64,000 nucleotides of DNA from Verrucomicrobiota bacterium (GTDB lineage: Bacteria > Verrucomicrobiota > Verrucomicrobiia > Opitutales > Opitutaceae), in contig JACRQG010000016.1 in NCBI GenBank assembly GCA_016222805.1, forward strand, positions 1 to 64,000. Reading direction: 5' to 3'. Position numbers and translations under genes: made by a program. Of the stretch, positions 37,361 to 46,807 are shown in pieces. Position 1 is the first letter of the stretch. Each line of letters begins with the position of its first letter. The notes under the pieces were generated by a model, which was given only the letters and a program-made list of their open reading frames with translations, searched no databases and was not told where the DNA came from.

Positions 37361-39244
37361 CTACCAGGCGTAGCCCAGACCCACGGACCACTGCCGCGGC
37401 GACGCCGGTACTGCCGGCACCTCCTGGTATGGGTCATCCCAGACGTTGTCCACGCGGGCTGTGAATTCCCAGCCCGGCCACCCTCGTGGGCGCACGACCA
37501 GACCGACGGAGCTATTCAGCGCCTGGCGGCCGCCCTGTGTTCGCAACAGATTCTCGGCCTGCCATCGAGCGGCGTTGTCGATCCGCAGTTCCACCCCTCC
37601 ACCCAACCGCGCGACTGCCGCGAGCGTCAGACGATGCCGCGCGTAATTCAGCGCATAGAAACTCGCATCGACTGCCGCCCCCCGGTAACTCGGATCCTTG
37701 TCGAGAGCCGTGTACCCGAGCACCAGGTCCAGGACCGTCCAACTCCGACGCGCGACCAATTCCAGGCCGGCAGTATCCACATCGACCGCGTTGGCGGTAC
37801 GGGCTACGACCCCGCGACGAAACGTCCAATCCACCAGCGAGCGATCCCGGCGGAAAAACGCCGCAGCTTCCAGCGCCCAGTGGTCGAGACTGCCTTCCAC
37901 TGCCACCTCCAGATTATGGCTCGCAGAGCGCCCCAGGTCCCGATTGCCACGAAACAACCCTGAAACTGCGCTGGAGTTCAAGGCGGTGTAACTCGGGACC
38001 TGCGTCGACTTCGCGTACCCGAACCGAAAACGGCGCAGACCCGCCGCAGAAAAGGTCCGACCAAACTCCAGCAGCGGAGTGACCGCGCCACCGCCCCGGT
38101 TCGTGTCGTCATACCCGACTCCCACTCGGACAGAACCCCTGCCACCGGCGGTGTCAGTCGCCCATTCATTCCGAACGGCCAGCGCTCCTCGGGCCAGCGA
38201 CCGGGACATGTACCTTCCTGCTGTCAGTGACGTCGACTGGAGTTGGTCCGCCTGCACCTCACCGCGGGCTTCCCACTCCAGTCCCATCCATTGGCGTCGC
38301 ACCTCCGCGGCCGCACCAGAGAGCCACGTGGTGTGCTGGAAGGGATGCACCGGTCCCACCGGGGCGAAACGGTTGAACGCGTAGTCATCCTTGTTTCGCC
38401 GGTGGAATGCCCCCATCTCCACCGAGCCGTCGGCTCCCTGGCCGACCCGGTGGTTAATCACCCAGAGCGTCGTCTGCAGGTTCTCCAGTTCGCTGGAATT
38501 GAACGGAGTGTAGAGGTTGGGCCAGCCAAACCGCTTGGCCTGGTAGCCGGCCAACGCATCCGTCTGCGCGCCCCCGTCCTGCCGCTGCAGACGCAGGTTC
38601 CCGCGGAAAAACTCGTGGTCTCCCCCCGGCAACGGACCGTCCGACTCGGACGTCGCCAAGGCGAGATCGCCAGCCCAACGCACCGCTGCACCTTCCCCCC
38701 CCCAACGCCTGCCCTGGTAGAGCTCAGCGCGCCGCAGTTGGGACTCTCCCGCGACCGCCACTGCCGCCCCGGCATTTCGGATCGGCCTCCACTCCTGGAC
38801 AATCGCGCCGACGGTCGCGTTCGTCGCCGCGAGGAAGAGCGAGGCGCCGGTGGCCACTTCCGGTGCGCCGAGCATCGCCGGAGCGATCGGCAGTTCCGCC
38901 AGATAGTGCCCGGTTTGGGGATCCCCCACGGTGAGCGCACCCACGCGAAAACCCGTGTTCTCAAAAGTCCCGCCCCGGACGGTGACATCCGATTGTCCTT
39001 CTGCGAGGTTCCGGCTCTGTAGATCCACCCTCGGTTCGTAGCGCAGAGCGGACACCGGCATGGCAAACGCCGCTGCCGAAGATTGATTGGCGACCCGAGT
39101 GGAATAGACCGTGACCGACGGCAACCCCACAACCCCGGCCGACTGGGCGCCAGCCGGACTGGCCAGCAAGAGTACGAGGAGCAGTGCTCCGGCACGTCTC
39201 CCCTGAAGGACAAACACGGACTTGTTTAGGTGGTGCGCAAACAC
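37361..39244 (-). CDS. TonB-dependent outer-membrane receptor (BtuB-like)
   Basis: 627 residues from a GTG start. A signal peptide (cut after S-P-A-G-A-Q) is followed by a plug domain of about 120 residues with R-N-L-A-E-G-Q-S-D-V-T-V-R-G-G, and then a beta-barrel made of alternating amphipathic strands such as E-W-E-A-R-G-E-V-Q-A and L-E-L-V-A-R-R-S-W. The last residues W-S-V-G-L-G-Y-A-W end in an aromatic residue, the usual BAM insertion signal. It is smaller than siderophore receptors and closest in size to BtuB. The substrate is unknown. No riboswitch is visible in the 78 bases upstream. The M3 peptidase follows directly. Confidence 0.86.
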   Translation of the reverse strand: MFAHHLNKSVFVLQGRRAGALLLVLLLASPAGAQSAGVVGLPSVTVYSTRVANQSSAAAFAMPVSALRYEPRVDLQSRNLAEGQSDVTVRGGTFENTGFRVGALTVGDPQTGHYLAELPIAPAMLGAPEVATGASLFLAATNATVGAIVQEWRPIRNAGAAVAVAGESQLRRAELYQGRRWGGEGAAVRWAGDLALATSESDGPLPGGDHEFFRGNLRLQRQDGGAQTDALAGYQAKRFGWPNLYTPFNSSELENLQTTLWVINHRVGQGADGSVEMGAFHRRNKDDYAFNRFAPVGPVHPFQHTTWLSGAAAEVRRQWMGLEWEARGEVQADQLQSTSLTAGRYMSRSLARGALAVRNEWATDTAGGRGSVRVGVGYDDTNRGGGAVTPLLEFGRTFSAAGLRRFRFGYAKSTQVPSYTALNSSAVSGLFRGNRDLGRSASHNLEVAVEGSLDHWALEAAAFFRRDRSLVDWTFRRGVVARTANAVDVDTAGLELVARRSWTVLDLVLGYTALDKDPSYRGAAVDASFYALNYARHRLTLAAVARLGGGVELRIDNAARWQAENLLRTQGGRQALNSSVGLVVRPRGWPGWEFTARVDNVWDDPYQEVPAVPASPRQWSVGLGYAW

Positions 39245-39266
39245 GGCTTAACAATATCTCCGGGCC

Positions 39267-39294
39267 AAAAAGAACCCCGACCGAAAGGTCGGGG
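39267..39294 (-). terminator. Rho-independent terminator of the ferredoxin gene
   Basis: A perfect 8-bp stem (39287-39294 with 39275-39282, loop T-T-T-C on the minus strand) is followed by T-T-C-T-T-T-T-T in the minus direction. It lies 28 bases after the ferredoxin stop and just upstream of the TonB-dependent receptor start, so the two are transcribed separately. Confidence 0.85.
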
Positions 39295-39322
39295 CAAAGC
39301 GGATGATCTTGGGAAGGTCGGC

Positions 39323-39559
39323 TTACTCTTCGCCGTCGTTGCCGATGGCCTCGACCGGGCAGCCTTCGAGAGCCTCCATGCACTGGCCGATCTCTTCCTC
39401 GGTGGTCGGCTGCTTGCTCACGTAAGAGTAGCCACCCTCGTCGTTCCTTGTGAAAAAGGCCGGAGCCGTCTCCCGGCACAAATCACAGTCGATGCATTGC
39501 TGATCGACATAGAACTTTCCCTGCACATTCGTGGGCCACTTTTCGGACTTGTTCGCCAT
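39323..39559 (-). CDS. Single-cluster 4Fe-4S ferredoxin
   Basis: 78 residues. A C-I-D-C-D-L-C run early in the protein and G-C-P-V-E-A-I near the end supply the four ligands of one [4Fe-4S] cluster. An extra Cys precedes the last ligand (Q-C-M-E-A-L-E-G-C). This is the short acidic single-cluster type seen in many anaerobes and verrucomicrobia, a small soluble electron carrier. ATG at 39559 is preferred; an in-frame TTG at 39574 would add five residues. It is monocistronic with its own terminator, so its redox partners cannot be read from context. Confidence 0.9.
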   Translation of the reverse strand: MANKSEKWPTNVQGKFYVDQQCIDCDLCRETAPAFFTRNDEGGYSYVSKQPTTEEEIGQCMEALEGCPVEAIGNDGEE

Positions 39560-39803
39560 ATTGAGCAGGGACAAAGAGAAGAACTGCCAAAAGTGTCAAG
39601 CGGGCTCCGGGGCTCGGCCGGGGGTTATGAGCGAACCCACTGCCACACGTGAAGGCCCTTCGGTCCTGACTCGACGTGTGCCCTGTAACGGTGGTCGCGA
39701 ATGCGGCGGAACCGTGCGGGAAAATCGGGACGAGCGCCGCTACGACTGCGCCGTCCGCCGCGCGGCGGCTTGAGTTTATGCCAGTCCCCCCTAGGCTGCG
39801 ACC

Positions 39804-40703
39804 ATGTTGGCGAGAAAGCCCCACCTGAGCGGCGACTATCAGCGGGAAACCACCCCGGTCGCGACGTGGCTCGTCTGTGCCATTGCCGGGGCGTTCCTGA
39901 TTCAGTTCGTCGCCGACTTCAGCACGGCGGGATCCGACTCCGGCCTGTTGGTGGCGCTCTCCCTGGGCGGCATGGACCTGCCTGCGGGACGCGTCTGGAA
40001 GATCCTGACCTTCTGGCTGCTGCACAGCACGTCAAACCTCTTTCATGTCGGAATCGTCATTGCCGGACTGCACTTCTTTGGGCGCGAGCTCGTGGGCAGT
40101 ATCGGTGCGCGGAGATTCGTGGAGGTAGTTGCGGTCAGCCTGCTTGGAGCCGCCCTCACGTGGAGCGTCTCTCACTGGGATTCGAAAGCGTTGCTCATCG
40201 GAGCCACCCCCGCGCTCTACGGGCTCGCCGCGATTCACACAACCGTTCACCCGTCGCGGCGGTTCAGCCTGCTCTTGTTCTTCTTCTTTCCCGTCACGAT
40301 TCGCCCACTGCAGCTGCTGGGCGCGGCGGTCGCCGGAGACCTGCTGGTAATCCTCCTCCGTGATGTCGCCGGACGGCCGCTGCCGTTCCAATACCACGCG
40401 ACAGCCCATCTGGGCGGACTCCTGGCGGGGTGGCTTTACGTTCGCACTCGTTCCGGCCCCTGGGTCAAGACCGCTCCATCCCTTGGGAATGCACAGGGAG
40501 AAATTCGGAATCCAGTGCCCCGAGGTTCCCGGCGCGCCCCCCCCGCCCTCCTACCTGCCGCGAATGCCCGTCCTCCGGAATCCGATCTGCGTGCCGCGGT
40601 CGACCGAATCCTCGACAAGATCAGCAGCCAGGGATTGGCCGCCTTGACTCCCGAGGAACGACGCATTCTGGATTCCGCCCGCAATCTCCCCCGCCGGCAC
40701 TGA
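39804..40703 (+). CDS. Rhomboid-like membrane protein lacking the catalytic serine motif
   Basis: 299 residues with about six membrane helices. Rhomboid landmarks include a first helix after a short cytoplasmic tail, the R-V-W-K-I-L-T-F-W-L-L-H-S region equivalent to the W-R/H-S-xx-H loop, and a late helix with A-H-L-G-G-L-L-A-G, which carries the catalytic-type His. The serine motif G-x-S-G is replaced by G-A-T-P (L-I-G-A-T-P-A-L-Y-G), so proteolysis is unlikely unless the Thr works instead. A C-terminal soluble helix after a Pro-rich linker (V-D-R-I-L-D-K-I-S ... L-T-P-E-E-R-R-I-L) resembles the DUF6576 tail of bacterial rhomboids. It is probably an iRhom/Derlin-like binding protein. Confidence 0.72.
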   Translation: MLARKPHLSGDYQRETTPVATWLVCAIAGAFLIQFVADFSTAGSDSGLLVALSLGGMDLPAGRVWKILTFWLLHSTSNLFHVGIVIAGLHFFGRELVGSIGARRFVEVVAVSLLGAALTWSVSHWDSKALLIGATPALYGLAAIHTTVHPSRRFSLLLFFFFPVTIRPLQLLGAAVAGDLLVILLRDVAGRPLPFQYHATAHLGGLLAGWLYVRTRSGPWVKTAPSLGNAQGEIRNPVPRGSRRAPPALLPAANARPPESDLRAAVDRILDKISSQGLAALTPEERRILDSARNLPRRH

Positions 40704-40778
40704 CACAGGGAGGCTCGCCGCCGCCTCTGGCTCCGGCCCGCACGAAACTTTTCCACCCACCGCCCATCTCACTCCCGC

Positions 40779-42992
40779 ATGAACCCACCTTCCGGCACGC
40801 TTGCCCGCCTCCTCTGCCTGGCCCTCGTTGCGCTTTTCGTTGGCGACGCGGGCGCAGCGACGGACCGTAAGCGTTTCACGACCTCCCCGACCCTGGCGGC
40901 AGAAGCCAGCATGCTCACCAAGCTGCTGGATGAACTGCACTATAACCGGGACGCGGTGCGCAGCGCCGACTACGCAAACGTGGTCGAGACCTACATGGGT
41001 GACCTTGATGGTCAGCGGCTGTTCTTCCTCGGCACCGATCGCGCGCGATTCATGGAGGAGTATAGCAAGAACGTCTACTACAACGCGGCCTTCCTCGGAA
41101 ACATCAACGCCGCCTACGAGATCTTCTACGTGTACCAGGAACGGGTCGAGAGCCGCATCGCCTGGATCTTTGCCGAACTCGGCAAGGAGTTCGATTTCAC
41201 CGCCAAGGAATCCTATCGAGCGGACCGGCAGAAATCGGAATGGCCCGCCAGCGCGACCGCCGCCGATGAACTCTGGCGACGGCGGCTGAAGTTCGAGCTG
41301 GTCCAGGAAATCCTCAACAAAAAGACCGTGGAGGAGGCCAAGACCCAGGTGCGGAAACGGTATGAGCGCATGCTCAAGAACCTCGGCGAGATCGAGGGCA
41401 ACGACCTGGCCGAGATCTTTCTTTCCAACATCGCCCGCCTGTACGACCCGCATTCGACCTATTTCTCCGCCGCCACCTACGAGGATTTCGGCATTCAGAT
41501 GAAGCTGCAACTGGTGGGAATCGGCGCGCTGCTCGGGGTCGAGGATGACGTCTGCGTCGTCAAGGAGATCGTGCCGGGCGGGCCCGCCGACCTCGGACGA
41601 GAACTCAAGCCCAACGACAAGATCATCTCGGTGGCCGAGAAGGGCGGCGAACCCGTCGAAATCATCGGGATGAAACTGCGGAAGATCGTCGACAAGATCC
41701 GGGGAAAGAAGGGCACGCAGGTTTCGTTGATGGTCCAGCCGGCAAATGCCACGGACAGTTCCGTCCGTCGCGAGATCGTCATTACTCGCGATACGGTGAA
41801 GCTGAATTCTGCCCGCGCCCGCGGAGCGGTGTTCGAGGTGCCCGAGGCGGACGGCAAGACGCAGCCGATCGGGGTGATCACCCTGCCAGCCTTTTATGGT
41901 CCAGCCGAGGAAGGCGACACCGATTCGGACCGGACCACTGCCTCCCGGGATGTGGCCCGCCTCATCGAGCAACTCAAGGCCCAGAATATCACCGGGCTCG
42001 TCCTGGACCTGCGCCGCAATGGCGGAGGCTTCCTGACCGAGGCCATCGAACTTGCCGGGTTGTTCATCGGGCGCGGACCGGTCGTCCAGGTCAAACACTA
42101 CAACGGAGAGATCCACGTCGACAGCGACCGCGACCCGAAGATCTCCTATGCCGGACCCTTGGCGGTGCTGGTCGATCGCTTCAGCGCCTCCGCGTCTGAA
42201 ATCGTCGCCGGGGCGCTGCAGAACTACGGTCGCGCCATCGTGGTGGGCGACAGCTCCACCCACGGCAAGGGAACCGTGCAGCAGGTCATCGAGATGAAGA
42301 ACGTCTCCCGAGCCCTGGCGTTGGCGCAGAAAACCGGGGCCGCGAAGCTCACGATCCAGAAGTACTACCTGCCGAGCGGAGCCTCGACTCAGCTGAAGGG
42401 TGTGGTCCCCGATATCGTACTGCCCTCGATTGAGGATTTCCTGCCCATTGGTGAGGGTGATCTCCCGCGGGCGCTGGTCTGGGATCAGATTCCGACCAGT
42501 TTCTTCGACGGGGAACCTCTCGACTCACGAATCCTGAATCCGCTCCGCCAGGCGAGCCTGGAACGGCAGGCCAACCTCGAAGAGTTTGCGTACCTCCGAA
42601 AGATCGTGGATCGCTTCAAGACCCGCCAGGAACAGAAGCTCATCTCCGTCAACCTGGAGGAGCGGCGGCAGCAGAAGGCCGACGAGGACGCCTTCCGCAG
42701 GGAGACCAAGGCGGAGAAAGAACAGATCGCCAAGAGCGACTTCTCCTTCAAGCCGTACTACCTCGGTCCGCCTCCCGTCCCGAAGATTCGCGCCCCGAAG
42801 AAGGACGCCGACGAGGACGACGAGCTGGCCGAAGTGGAAGAGGAGAATGAGACCTACGTGAAGGCCGACATTCACCTGCGGGAGACGCTCCGGGTGGTCC
42901 GGGACGCGGTGATCATGGGACGTAATCGCCCCCGGCACTCCCTACCAAACCGCGAGGATAAACCGATCGCGCCCGGTGAGGTCCTTCCGTGA
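40779..42992 (+). CDS. prc: Tail-specific periplasmic protease Prc (S41 family)
   Basis: 737 residues. A signal peptide (about 1-26) directs it to the periplasm. A helical N-terminal domain, a PDZ domain (about 240-330, I-V-P-G-G-P-A-D-L) and an S41 core follow. The active site uses a Ser in F-S-A-S-A-S-E (468-474) and Lys497 in G-K-G-T-V-Q. A C-terminal DUF3340-like helical region with a K-A-E-K-E-Q stretch and an acidic D-E-D-D-E-L-A-E-V-E-E-E-N-E segment closes the protein, as in E. coli Prc/Tsp. It trims or degrades envelope proteins, including cell-wall enzymes, from their C-termini. Its last 51 bases overlap the convergent prmC. Confidence 0.92.
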   Translation: MNPPSGTLARLLCLALVALFVGDAGAATDRKRFTTSPTLAAEASMLTKLLDELHYNRDAVRSADYANVVETYMGDLDGQRLFFLGTDRARFMEEYSKNVYYNAAFLGNINAAYEIFYVYQERVESRIAWIFAELGKEFDFTAKESYRADRQKSEWPASATAADELWRRRLKFELVQEILNKKTVEEAKTQVRKRYERMLKNLGEIEGNDLAEIFLSNIARLYDPHSTYFSAATYEDFGIQMKLQLVGIGALLGVEDDVCVVKEIVPGGPADLGRELKPNDKIISVAEKGGEPVEIIGMKLRKIVDKIRGKKGTQVSLMVQPANATDSSVRREIVITRDTVKLNSARARGAVFEVPEADGKTQPIGVITLPAFYGPAEEGDTDSDRTTASRDVARLIEQLKAQNITGLVLDLRRNGGGFLTEAIELAGLFIGRGPVVQVKHYNGEIHVDSDRDPKISYAGPLAVLVDRFSASASEIVAGALQNYGRAIVVGDSSTHGKGTVQQVIEMKNVSRALALAQKTGAAKLTIQKYYLPSGASTQLKGVVPDIVLPSIEDFLPIGEGDLPRALVWDQIPTSFFDGEPLDSRILNPLRQASLERQANLEEFAYLRKIVDRFKTRQEQKLISVNLEERRQQKADEDAFRRETKAEKEQIAKSDFSFKPYYLGPPPVPKIRAPKKDADEDDELAEVEEENETYVKADIHLRETLRVVRDAVIMGRNRPRHSLPNREDKPIAPGEVLP

Positions 42993-43790
42993 CTCCACGG
43001 AGGCAAACCCGCCCGTGCGCAGCCAACCGGCCAGTTGCGCGTGCTGGTCGATCCCGGTTTCGAGCGCCAGCAACCCGCCCTTGCGCAGGTGCGCGGGGGC
43101 ACCGGCAATAATCCGCTCAAGCTCCGCGAGCCCTTCCTTGGGTGCCGCCAGGGCCGTCCAGGGTTCAAACTCGCGGACCTCCGGAGCCGTCTGCGCCGCC
43201 TCCGCCTCCGATAGATACGGCGGATTCGATACGATGACGTCGAAAACTCCCCCGGGCACACCGGCGAACCAGTCGGCCTCCAGCACACTGACCCGGGAGG
43301 CCAGCCCAGACGCCACCACGTTCTCACGAGCCAAGTCCAGGGCCGAAGGGCTCCGATCGGTTGCGGTCACTTCGGCATCAGGGAGTGATCTCCCCAGGGC
43401 AACAGCAATGGCTCCGGAACCGGTACCAAGATCGAGCACCCTTTGCACGGGTGGGTGACCAGCACACCATTCCGCCACGGTCTCCACCAACAACTCGGTC
43501 TCGGGCCGCGGAATCAGGGCCCGCCGATCGACCTTCAACTTCACTCCGGCAAACTCCGTTGCCCCGGTGATGTACTGCACGGGCTCATGCTGGGCGCGCC
43601 GCCGGACCAAGGGGCGAATTCGCTCCAACTCGGATTCCACCAGCGGTCGCTCGAACTCCAGGTACAGCTGCATCCGTTTCCGCCCCAAGGCGTGGCCGAC
43701 CAGCAGTTCGGCATTCAGCCGTGCGTTGGCCACCCCTTTTCCTGCGAGGAAATCAGTGGTCCGTTTGATGATCTCGAGAACTGTCAGCAT
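42942..43790 (-). CDS. prmC: Release factor glutamine methyltransferase PrmC (HemK)
   Basis: 282 residues. It methylates the Gln of the G-G-Q loop of release factors to speed peptide release. The N-terminal helical domain binds the release factor; the SAM-binding fold has D-L-G-T-G-S-G-A-I-A and the signature N-P-P-Y (V-S-N-P-P-Y-L-S). ATG at 43790 begins one base after the prfA stop, so the two are translationally coupled, a widely conserved arrangement linking the methylase to its substrate. A longer open frame starts inside prfA but is not needed. The 3' end overlaps prc on the other strand. Confidence 0.95.
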   Translation of the reverse strand: MLTVLEIIKRTTDFLAGKGVANARLNAELLVGHALGRKRMQLYLEFERPLVESELERIRPLVRRRAQHEPVQYITGATEFAGVKLKVDRRALIPRPETELLVETVAEWCAGHPPVQRVLDLGTGSGAIAVALGRSLPDAEVTATDRSPSALDLARENVVASGLASRVSVLEADWFAGVPGGVFDVIVSNPPYLSEAEAAQTAPEVREFEPWTALAAPKEGLAELERIIAGAPAHLRKGGLLALETGIDQHAQLAGWLRTGGFASVESRKDLTGRDRFILAVW

Positions 43791-43791
43791 C

Positions 43792-44913
43792 TCACGAGTC
43801 GCCGTCACCGCCGCTCCCGCGCACCGGCGGGGATCCGCCAACCAGCGCCGCCATCTTTTCTTGGAAGTCAGCCTGCTGCAGGGCCTGTACCACCTCCTCG
43901 AGTTCCCCCTCCAACACCTGGGGAAGGTTGTAGAGCGTGAGCCCGATTCGATGATCGGTCAGGCGATTCTGCGGGAAGTTATACGTCCGGATCCGCTCGC
44001 TGCGATCGCCGGATCCAATCTGGCTCCGGCGTGTCGCCGCGTACCGGGCACGCTCCTCTTCCTCGCGCCGCTTTAGCAGCCGTGACCGCAGGACGGTCAT
44101 TGCCCTCGCCTTGTTCTTGAGCTGCGAGCGTTCATCGGCGCAGGAAACAATTAGCCCGGTCGGGCGGTGGAGGATCTGCACCGCCGAGTCCGTCGTGTTC
44201 ACCCCCTGCCCCCCGGGACCGCTCGCCCGACTGACGGTAATCTCGAGGTCCTGCGGGTTGATCTCGACGTCCACCTCCTCCGCTTCGGGCAGCACGGCGA
44301 CCGTGACCGTGGAGGTATGGATGCGGCCGTTCGCCTCGGTGACCGGCACCCGCTGGACCCGATGCACGCCACTCTCGAACTTCAGGTACCGGTAGACGTT
44401 GTCTCCGGTGATGAGGAAGATCACCTCCTTGAATCCTCCTCGCTCGGAAACACTGCTGCTCATCGGCTGAATCCGCCACCCGCGGCCGTCCGCGTACTTC
44501 GAATACATGCGGAACAGCTCGGCCGCAAACAGGCTGGCCTCGTCGCCGCCGGTGCCGGCACGGATCTCCATCACCGTGTTGCGGGAGTCGGACGCCTCCG
44601 GCGGAATCATGGCCTGCAGGACCGCCTCGCGTAGCCTTCCCCGCGCCCGCTCCAACTCCGGGATTTCCGCCAGCGCGAGCTCCCGGAGGAGCGTATACGC
44701 CGCCGAATCCCGTTCCAACTCCCGTGCCTCGGCGAGTTCCCGCTCGATCCGCCCCACCTGCCGATGATCCGACACCAATTGCGTAAGGCGCTGGTGCTCC
44801 CTGGTCACTTCCGCAGCCCGACGCGGAAGCGCGTAGAAGGACGCCTCGGCCATCTGGGCCGAAAGTTCGTCCAGCCGGCGCTGGAAGGGCAGAATGTCTG
44901 GGAGTTCGTCCAT
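43792..44913 (-). CDS. prfA: Peptide chain release factor 1
   Basis: 373 residues (family about 360). RF1 recognises UAA and UAG stop codons. The catalytic loop is G-P-G-G-Q-G-V-N; the anticodon-like tripeptide region lies in [12 protein letters not shown], containing P-V-T, the RF1-type P-x-T. The C-terminal helical tail is complete. ATG at 44913 gives the standard M-D-E-L start; the open frame continues upstream without family resemblance. The gene is followed immediately by prmC. Confidence 0.96.
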   Translation of the reverse strand: MDELPDILPFQRRLDELSAQMAEASFYALPRRAAEVTREHQRLTQLVSDHRQVGRIERELAEARELERDSAAYTLLRELALAEIPELERARGRLREAVLQAMIPPEASDSRNTVMEIRAGTGGDEASLFAAELFRMYSKYADGRGWRIQPMSSSVSERGGFKEVIFLITGDNVYRYLKFESGVHRVQRVPVTEANGRIHTSTVTVAVLPEAEEVDVEINPQDLEITVSRASGPGGQGVNTTDSAVQILHRPTGLIVSCADERSQLKNKARAMTVLRSRLLKRREEEERARYAATRRSQIGSGDRSERIRTYNFPQNRLTDHRIGLTLYNLPQVLEGELEEVVQALQQADFQEKMAALVGGSPPVRGSGGDGDS

Positions 44914-45023
44914 CTGGCGGGTGAAAAGGGTGGAGATTTGCGAATTGCGCGACCAGCCGGTTGCGCCGAGTATCGCAACCAGCATTACCCCGGGGCGGCA
45001 ACGCCTAGGGAGAAACACCGGCC

Positions 45024-46049
45024 ATGCCCACGACACTCTTCACGCAGAACACCATCGCGCTCATCTGGGATTTCGACAAGACGTTAATCCCGGAATACAT
45101 GCAGTCGCCGCTCTTTCGCCGCTTCGGCGTCGACGAGGCCACGTTCTGGCAGGAGACCAACAAGCTGGCCGAGCACTACCGGCAGCGCGGGTATCACCTC
45201 TCCCCTGAGATTGCCTACCTGAATCACCTCTTAACGTACGTCCGGGCCGGACAACTGGGCGGCCTGAACAACCGCATCCTCGCCGAATGCGGCGCGGATA
45301 TCCAGTTTTACGCCGGCCTGCCGGACTTCTTCGCCCAGGTGAAGTCCTTCGCGCAGGAAAAGCCGGAGTACATCAAGCACGACATTTCGGTGGAGCATTA
45401 CATCGTGAGCACTGGCATCGCCCCGATGGTACGTGGCAGCGCCATCGCCAGCCATGTCGACGGCATCTGGGCTTGCGAGTTCGTCGAGAACCCCCTGCAG
45501 CCAGGGTTTCTGAAGCAGAAGGAACTCCCCCTCGATGCCTCCGCTGAAATCGCCCAAATCGGGATGGTCATCGACAACACCACCAAGACGCGGGCGATCT
45601 TTGAGATCAACAAGGGGACCAACAAGAATTCCTCCATCGACGTGAACTCCAAGATGGCTCCGGAGGACCGGCGGATCCCGATCCCGAACATGATCTACAT
45701 TGCGGACGGCCCGAGCGACGTGCCCAGTTTTTCGGTCGTGAAGCACGGAGGGGGACGAACGTACGCCGTGTACAACCCGGAGAAGCCGGCGGAATTCGAA
45801 CAGAACGATCGCCTCCTTCAATCGGGCCGGATCCATGGGTACGGCCCGGCCGACTATCGCAAGGACTCCAGCACCTACCGGTGGCTGCGCCTGCATGTTC
45901 ATCAGATTTGCGACCGCATCGTCAGCGACCGCGAAGCGGCGGTTGCCAGCAAGGCGGCCAAACCGCCGCGGCACCTCAACGCCACGCCGGAAGAAGAGGC
46001 GGCAAAGAAGGCGCTTCGCTCTCCCAGACAAGCGACCTTCCTCGAATAG
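45024..46049 (+). CDS. HAD-superfamily phosphatase
   Basis: 341 residues, soluble. HAD motif I is W-D-F-D-K-T-L (nucleophile Asp and general acid Asp near residues 16-18). Motif II is a Ser/Thr in the segment I-V-S-T-G-I-A-P-M, and motif IV includes [11 protein letters not shown] cap-like insertion occupies the region between motifs I and II. Proteins of this kind are usually phosphoserine- or small-phosphate phosphatases; the substrate here is unknown. The C-terminus has an Ala/Lys-rich tail. It is divergent from prfA and followed by a bidirectional terminator. Confidence 0.78.
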   Translation: MPTTLFTQNTIALIWDFDKTLIPEYMQSPLFRRFGVDEATFWQETNKLAEHYRQRGYHLSPEIAYLNHLLTYVRAGQLGGLNNRILAECGADIQFYAGLPDFFAQVKSFAQEKPEYIKHDISVEHYIVSTGIAPMVRGSAIASHVDGIWACEFVENPLQPGFLKQKELPLDASAEIAQIGMVIDNTTKTRAIFEINKGTNKNSSIDVNSKMAPEDRRIPIPNMIYIADGPSDVPSFSVVKHGGGRTYAVYNPEKPAEFEQNDRLLQSGRIHGYGPADYRKDSSTYRWLRLHVHQICDRIVSDREAAVASKAAKPPRHLNATPEEEAAKKALRSPRQATFLE

Positions 46050-46115
46050 GGCAGGGCTTTCGCAAACCGGCCGGCACGACTCACGCGGACGATCGGCCAG
46101 CACCCCAGAAACAAG

Positions 46116-46143
46116 AAACGCCGGCCTTGGATGGCCGGCGTTT
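46116..46143. terminator. Bidirectional terminator hairpin
   Basis: An 11-bp perfect stem (46116-46126 with 46133-46143, loop T-T-G-G-A-T) begins with A-A-A and ends with T-T-T, so both strands have a short T-tract. On the minus strand the tract continues as T-C-T-T-G-T-T-T-C. It separates the convergent HAD phosphatase and repeat-protein genes. Confidence 0.78.
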
Positions 46144-46168
46144 CAGAATCAAAGAGGAACGCCTCGCG

Positions 46169-46807
46169 TCAGCTGGAAGGACTCGTGTTCTGAGTCGGAT
46201 CCACTTGGTTCACGACGGGATTGCTCCCACCAGTTTGCGGCTGCGGTTGCGGAATCGTGGCAACGTTCTGGGTGACTTGGCTGACGGCCGCCGGCGCCGC
46301 CGCTGCAACAGTCGGGTTGGCCACAATTGAGGACGCTGTCTGCGCCACGGCGGCTACAATCGTCGGTGCAGCCTCGATCACCGCCGGAGCCTTGGCGATG
46401 TTCGTCGCCGCCACGGCAACCTGCGCCGCCACCGCCGGAGCGGCCGCAATCACGGCCGGCTGCGACGCGACGTTGGCGGCCGTCTGCGCCACCTGAGCCG
46501 CCACCGCCGGAGCCGCTGCAATCACCGCCGGAGCCGACGCAATCGTCGCCGCTGCCGCCGCTACCCGAGCGGCTCCCGCCGGATTCGTCGAGGCGAGCTG
46601 CTGGGCCGCGTTGGCCGCCGCTTGCGCGATCTGCGCTGCGGACTGCGGGTTCTGCTGCGCCAACTGATTGACCTTGTCGGCGTCGCCCTGACTCGCCGCC
46701 TGTTGCACTTGGCTGGCGAGCGCGTCGCTCATCGGGGTGTTCTGGGCGACCGCAAGAGCCGCGGAGAAACCAAAAAGTCCAGCAAGGAGGAGGGTGCGTG
46801 TTTTCAT
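46169..46807 (-). CDS. Exported Ala/Val-rich protein with four 24-residue tandem repeats
   Basis: 212 residues. A signal peptide (M-K-T-R-T-L-L-L-A-G ..., cut after L-A-V-A-Q) is followed by a Gln/Ala-rich region with two Q-Q-N-P/S-T-N-P type segments, then four tandem 24-residue units at residues 89-184. A consensus unit runs x-A-x-x-P-A-V-I-A-A-A-P-x-V-x-A-x-V-A-Q-x-x-x-N. The C-terminal 28 residues are Pro/Gln/Asn-rich. There are no Cys and almost no charged residues after residue 80. Such repeats suggest an extended or coiled surface or envelope protein; no family recognised. ATG at 46807 is chosen over an upstream in-frame alternative because it gives a clean signal peptide. Confidence 0.7.
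   Translation of the reverse strand: MKTRTLLLAGLFGFSAALAVAQNTPMSDALASQVQQAASQGDADKVNQLAQQNPQSAAQIAQAAANAAQQLASTNPAGAARVAAAAATIASAPAVIAAAPAVAAQVAQTAANVASQPAVIAAAPAVAAQVAVAATNIAKAPAVIEAAPTIVAAVAQTASSIVANPTVAAAAPAAVSQVTQNVATIPQPQPQTGGSNPVVNQVDPTQNTSPSS
46256..46543 (-). repeat. Four tandem 72-bp repeat units inside the exported repeat protein
   Basis: The DNA encodes four in-frame 72-base units (residues 89-112, 113-136, 137-160, 161-184). Units 1 and 2 are nearly identical in amino acids; units 3 and 4 diverge but keep the P-A-V/P-T-V and A-A-P spacing. The unit length is conserved without insertions, as expected for recombination-driven duplication. Confidence 0.8.

Noticed and set aside
39245-39322. 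Possible cobalamin riboswitch before the TonB-dependent receptor
   Set aside because: Only 78 bases, filled by the ferredoxin terminator; no B12-box sequence.
39627-39773. A 48-codon plus-strand frame with three Cys upstream of the rhomboid-like gene
   Set aside because: Short, no start context, no recognisable zinc-ribbon spacing; treated as chance in the 229-base gap 39575-39803, which otherwise shows nothing definite.
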